From NCBI GenBank assembly GCA_004794785.1, contig SJOL01005521.1:225274-289273 (forward strand): DNA of 64,000 bases, given 5' to 3'. The notes under the pieces are model-generated. The model saw only the letters and a program-made list of their open reading frames with translations, did not search any database and was not told where the DNA came from. Within the stretch, counting starts at the first letter, position 1. Each line of letters starts with the position of its first letter. This document shows positions 60,204 through 64,000 of the stretch, piece by piece. Source of the stretch: Opisthorchis felineus. Lineage: Eukaryota; Platyhelminthes; Trematoda; Opisthorchiida; Opisthorchiidae. The position numbers and the translations under genes are program-made.

Positions 60204-60323
60204 CGAGACAATTTTAACTGCGATAACACCATTCCCATCTACGTTGCCAGTGTTCACTGCTAGATTAATCGAGGTCAAAACACCTCTTCTAAACATCACC
60301 ACCAACAATGAAACCATTCGGTG
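60204..60323 (-). CDS. candidate exon, unknown product
   Basis: A 120-nt minus-strand exon: acceptor CAGCCTTCTCACAG, donor GTGTCT, phase 0 to 0. It encodes 40 residues, hydrophobic at first (MVSLLVVMF), then TSINLAVNTGNVDGNGVIAV. Unrecognised; modest support. Confidence 0.3.
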
Positions 60324-61375
60324 CTGTGAGAAGGCTGATGTGTTCCGCCACGAAGATATGACTCTAGCCTGTATGCATATTCACCCACGCATTGAAGTCA
60401 GGTGACCATGATGCAGTTTGATTTCAGTCTTTGACACCTTCACTATGCATATTCGATCCAGCAGGATCAAGCTACACCTTACGATAGGCACGACTAAACA
60501 CAATAGCGTGAGATGTACGAGTGGTCTGTGAAGGATTAGGAGATCCAATTATTTTGAAATCAGTGCACCTGTAAGCCATATGCCGTTGACACCTCGCTAA
60601 AGTAACAGAGCGGCAATGTAATGGACGTTTTCAACAGCCCGTGGGGTAAAATGCTAGCGACCCGCTTGTACGTCTCGAAACCCGCTTACCCGTTTCGGTC
60701 CTGATAATTAGAGGAAAAATTTAGCCAATCAGAGATCAAAAAGATACCGAAACAAAATTTCTAGTCTGCGCACTTCAGAATAAGCGCATGTTTTAGGCAG
60801 TCCTGAAAGCCGCGTGTTTACACCAAGTATCAAGTTACACACACGTGACACGGAGTCAACCACTGACTGTAAAACCGCAAGAAACACTAAAAGAAGCAAA
60901 GGAAGTTATGGGCACTGAAGGGGAGGCTTTTCAGAACCATGAGAATGGACAACGTTAGGAAAAATGCCATTATCTGGGGTCATTACTTTGAGGCAGAAGA
61001 GAATGCCGTATACATTTCACAGTGAAGCATATTTGATGTGGTTTCTACTGATATACATATCTAATGAAAACACCAATACCTTACACAGAGTTTGGCGTCA
61101 AAAACGAAGAAGATTCAGACGAAAAGCAGATTGCAAATTACGCAGATGTGATTGTAAATGTTAACCTCCATTTCATGATATTCTTTAACTGAAGCAGTGT
61201 GTTATCTCAAGCAACTGTCATATGTCGAATATCACTCCAAGTGAAAAATTAGGCGGCCGGTGTGTAGCATATTCATTTGAAGAATAACATGAGCCGGAGA
61301 TTAAGTGGAGTATCTTGTTGAAACCAATGTACTTCGCCAGTCACGTATAATTTGTTGTCAAATTAGAACATGAGT
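60324..61375. other. no gene recognised
   Basis: Only a short plus frame (60964-61164, basic at its end) without support. Nothing else identified. Confidence 0.35.
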
Positions 61376-61465
61376 TTGACGAAAATTTTGGGACTAAGCT
61401 ATCCTAATGAGCCCCAAGAAGGACAAAACTAGTCGTGGGCTATCGAAGAGTCTTCAACATAGGTA
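61376..61465 (+). repeat. decayed hammerhead-ribozyme repeat
   Basis: Plus-strand homologue of 44213-44120. The core has CTAATGA at 61404-61410 (G5 changed to A) and AAAA at 61425-61428 where GAAA is needed (G12 changed to A). Stem II has a mismatch (GCCC/GGAC) and stem I is weakened. Both catalytic changes are G to A, as expected from deamination on the other strand, so this copy should not cleave. It shows the ribozyme is part of a dispersed family. Confidence 0.75.
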
Positions 61466-61608
61466 GTAACTTGCGGCGTAACACGTATTTTGTTTTCAAG
61501 CTCGTAAAATTATCCCACATGGCCAGAGTGGTTGCTGTGCTATAGCCGCTCAGACAGTGGTGTTTCGAATATTTACGATGGAGCGATGACAGAAACCTAC
61601 ACTTTCAC

Positions 61609-61752
61609 CTCTCTGTTCTACAGGCCGAAATTCAGTCTTCGCAGATTGACCGGAAAATAAAATCATGAACGTTCCTTCTTCTGTCCTGATAATTATTCTG
61701 GATAGTCCATAGCAAAGTGTAAAATCCCTGAAATCGATACTAACTTTTGTTG
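61609..61752 (-). CDS. candidate exon, unknown product
   Basis: A 144-nt minus-strand exon: acceptor TTGCTGGTTTGCAG, donor GTGAAA, phase 1 to 1. It encodes 47 residues, ATKVSIDFRDFTLCYGLSRI then EEGTFMILFSGQ. The 1-1 phase is that of modular extracellular domains. Alternating hydrophobic residues suggest beta strands. No family named. This is the most upstream minus-strand exon I can support. Confidence 0.45.
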
Positions 61753-64000
61753 CTGCAAACCAGCAATGCATGTCACTGGTCGCGCAGAATCATAAACCCT
61801 AGACATCTAACATGCCAGTCGAATGTGTTACCACCAACCCTCCAGAACAGGAGCCCGCCTGCGGTAGCCCACGCCACACGTTTGATGCCCGGTGTTCAGT
61901 GCCAAGCATATGCATTGTTGATTGGCTCTAATACGAGAGAAACACGAGTCTAGTGCATGGCCGTTGATCAGATGGTAATTGATATTTTCGCCGATTTTAG
62001 CGTTTCGGTTGCAAACGATTCGTCGCCATACGAAGAAACAGTCAGTTCGCGTTTGCTGATGACGTCTCCTCGGATGGTGATGAATCGCTTGCAAGCCAAC
62101 TGCTAACCTCATTGAACGGATTAACTGTCACTGATCAGTACTCAATTAAGGCACTCGAGTAGCGAATACTTTGAGCAATCAAATCCCGTGCTTTCTCTGT
62201 TTCGTGTGAACTTACCAGAATGATTGTATCAGGACAGGAAGAGGACCCTTAAAACGAGAGTGATGTGAATGTACATCTTACAAATCCAGCTACCACTTTC
62301 AACTAATCTTTAGAGAACGCCCGCGGAAACCAATTATCTCTCAGAGGGCAAAACTGAAGAACACCCCACTGAATGTTAGAATTTTATAGATCAGTCAAGA
62401 AATTCTTGCTGTTCGGTTTTGCGAACAAATCATAATAAGGTTGTTTAAGTCAAGTAAATTCAGAAAAGGCCTGCGACTTGTAAGTACACAGCGCTAAAAT
62501 ATCTCGCTCCTAACGATCACAAACCTAATCAAGAAGCTTGAATAATGATATCGCTGCTGGTTTCCACGACGTCCTTGCGCAAAGTAATTCTTCTAGATAG
62601 CCCCATGTTGTTATAAAACAGCTGACGTCATGGGCCATAAATTTCGGGAAGCCAAAAAGGGTGACTTACAGACACATATATACGCAGGGTTTTTGATCAG
62701 AGTTGCAGTCAAATAAAACTTTCCAACAGACAAGACCCATTGAGGCCATAAGCAGTTCTCCAAGTGTGGAGTATCGATTCTTTTGGGGTGTTATGGATAC
62801 ACATCCAGATCCTGATTACAAATCAGTAGGTCTATCCTAAGACCACCACACAAGGGAACGAGCGTATCTACTCTTAACTAATGGAGCCCAAACGTTAACT
62901 TTCGGAAAACATTTGAACACACGATATTAAGACCGAGTCACACTGTTAGTAATATGTGGGCCACATAGTCATATTTCTGAAAATCCCATAACTGCATGAA
63001 GTGGTGAAATTGTTTTGGTGAGTAGTTCTTCCAGCTTTCAAAACAACACTTGAACGTACTGAGTTCAAAAATAGATTGGTTTTGTCCGGGTTGGAAGAAT
63101 TACAAGAGTGCTTCCCAGGACCTTACTGAGTCGGAGGATGCTTCAAGTGTCTCAGTGTGTGACAGCTAAGCACTCGCTATGTGAAGAGATCCAGATCTTC
63201 GCCGCCAGCAATGGATGATCTCAACTCAACCTCCCAAAACTGAGAAACGGTACGGTTTCTCTCGTATGAACGGAAGAAATATTTTCTAGTCCCCGTAGTC
63301 AGATTTTCTATTTCCAATTATGTCTTGGAAACACGTTTTTATCCCATATAGCTCCGATTTTCTGAAGGCGTGTGATTTCATTCTATCTAACCAACGTACC
63401 AAATATTTTTGGGATTAATTACCCAAACCTATTCTGACGTGTTATGCTTTGAAAAACGACGTACCCTCATTCGCATGGTTTGCTGTCGGAAAAAGAGCAG
63501 GTCTAGTTCCACATTTTGTTTCCGCCATTTTTTCATATACGTAATGAACGGTAAATAGAGAGTGTTGATTATTCCATTTATCAATAGACTTGTTGTTTGT
63601 TACATCAAAGAAGGATCACGCGCCAGTGGGCCATATCGCGTCACGGATATCCTAGTGAACGAGTTTTCAAAACTCAAGATGGCCTATAGCAGCAAGCATA
63701 TACTTCCGTTCACATTGTCTCTCGCCCACAATTTTAAGCAAAATTCAGAGAGCCAGAAATCTCGAGATTCAGTTATGATTTGTGTGCACAAATATACACA
63801 AGCAGAAAAGCTTAATTAAAAACGCATGTGTAGCGTATCGATCCAGATGATAATAGGTCACTGGGAGATATGAATACCTGACAACGCTAATCTTAGACAG
63901 ATGGATTCGTCTGAAGCACAGTTGATGTTAATGTGATGGGTCATTGTAGCAATTTCTTGTCGAAGCGTCTATTGTAGCAGGGCGTCAACAGTATGAACCC
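61753..64000. other. no gene recognised; contains dispersed repeat pieces
   Basis: 62055-62110 resembles 29331-29385 (both have CTGATGA...TCC/CC...GATGAA-CG-TTGCAA-CCAA spacing), and 62235-62310 resembles the body of the SINE-like element at 12180-12245. A minus frame at 61828-62112 and a plus frame at 63562-63819 are open without splice or domain support. Confidence 0.4.

Noticed and set aside
1..64000. CRISPR array, prokaryotic operon or long terminal repeats
   Set aside because: No regularly spaced repeats, no ribosome-binding-site-led gene series and no matching LTR pair were seen; gene structure is eukaryotic.

Overview
The window reads as nuclear DNA of an animal, most likely a digenean fluke and perhaps an opisthorchiid (Clonorchis/Opisthorchis type). 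There is no long open reading frame, no operon and no bacterial-type gene. What is present is short exons with GT/AG borders and matching phases, introns that can be very short (36 to about 150 nt), tRNA-derived SINEs, decayed retroelement pieces and a hammerhead ribozyme. The fluke assignment is inference: it rests on gene architecture, on my recollection that a peptide translated from the commonest SINE recurs in fluke protein sets, and on the known association of hammerhead ribozymes with flatworm retroelements.

Gene content. Most exon-like segments lie on the minus strand. The best model is at 2878-4118: five exons whose phases chain without a break and whose product resembles the C-terminal third of a kinesin motor domain, but with no recognisable DLAGSE switch II motif. 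From about 10.4 to 61.8 kb the minus strand carries scattered exons of one or more extracellular, cysteine-rich proteins: a clear calcium-binding EGF exon (38887-39015), a second EGF-like exon (26567-26715), an exon pair with a CPPG motif (32316-32472 and 31756-31928), an exon pair with a GPHYNP motif resembling a Cu/Zn superoxide dismutase fold (48403-48061), and others. The plus strand has one plausible gene end with a stop at 13430 and a polyadenylation signal at 13610. I cannot say how many genes the minus-strand exons belong to; several adjacent exons do not share a phase, so exons are missing from my list.

Mobile and repeated DNA. Five copies of a SINE of about 190 bp, with intact Pol III A and B boxes in its tRNA-like head, lie at 2.0, 5.5, 20.3, 24.2 and 41.9 kb. 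Two have perfect target-site duplications of 13 and 14 bp. Three other tRNA-like heads occur at 12.0, 26.3 and 34.2 kb. A foldback element at 14.9-15.7 kb has been split by a 248-bp insertion with its own 11-bp target duplication and an (ATG)n tail. Smaller dispersed pairs are at 1.5/7.1 kb, 29.3/62.05 kb and 44.1/61.4 kb.

The most striking signal is the 44.1/61.4 kb pair. The minus-strand copy at 44145-44197 contains every invariant nucleotide of a hammerhead self-cleaving ribozyme, with a three-base-pair stem III like the minimal hammerheads of Penelope-like retroelements. The copy at 61.4 kb has lost two catalytic guanines. Two perfect hairpins with 20- and 21-bp arms (4797-4839 and 58393-58445) are also unexplained.

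Limits: no homology search or splice predictor was available. Exon calls rest on visible splice sites, phase and protein-like composition. In short exons more than one frame is often open, so most carry moderate or low confidence.
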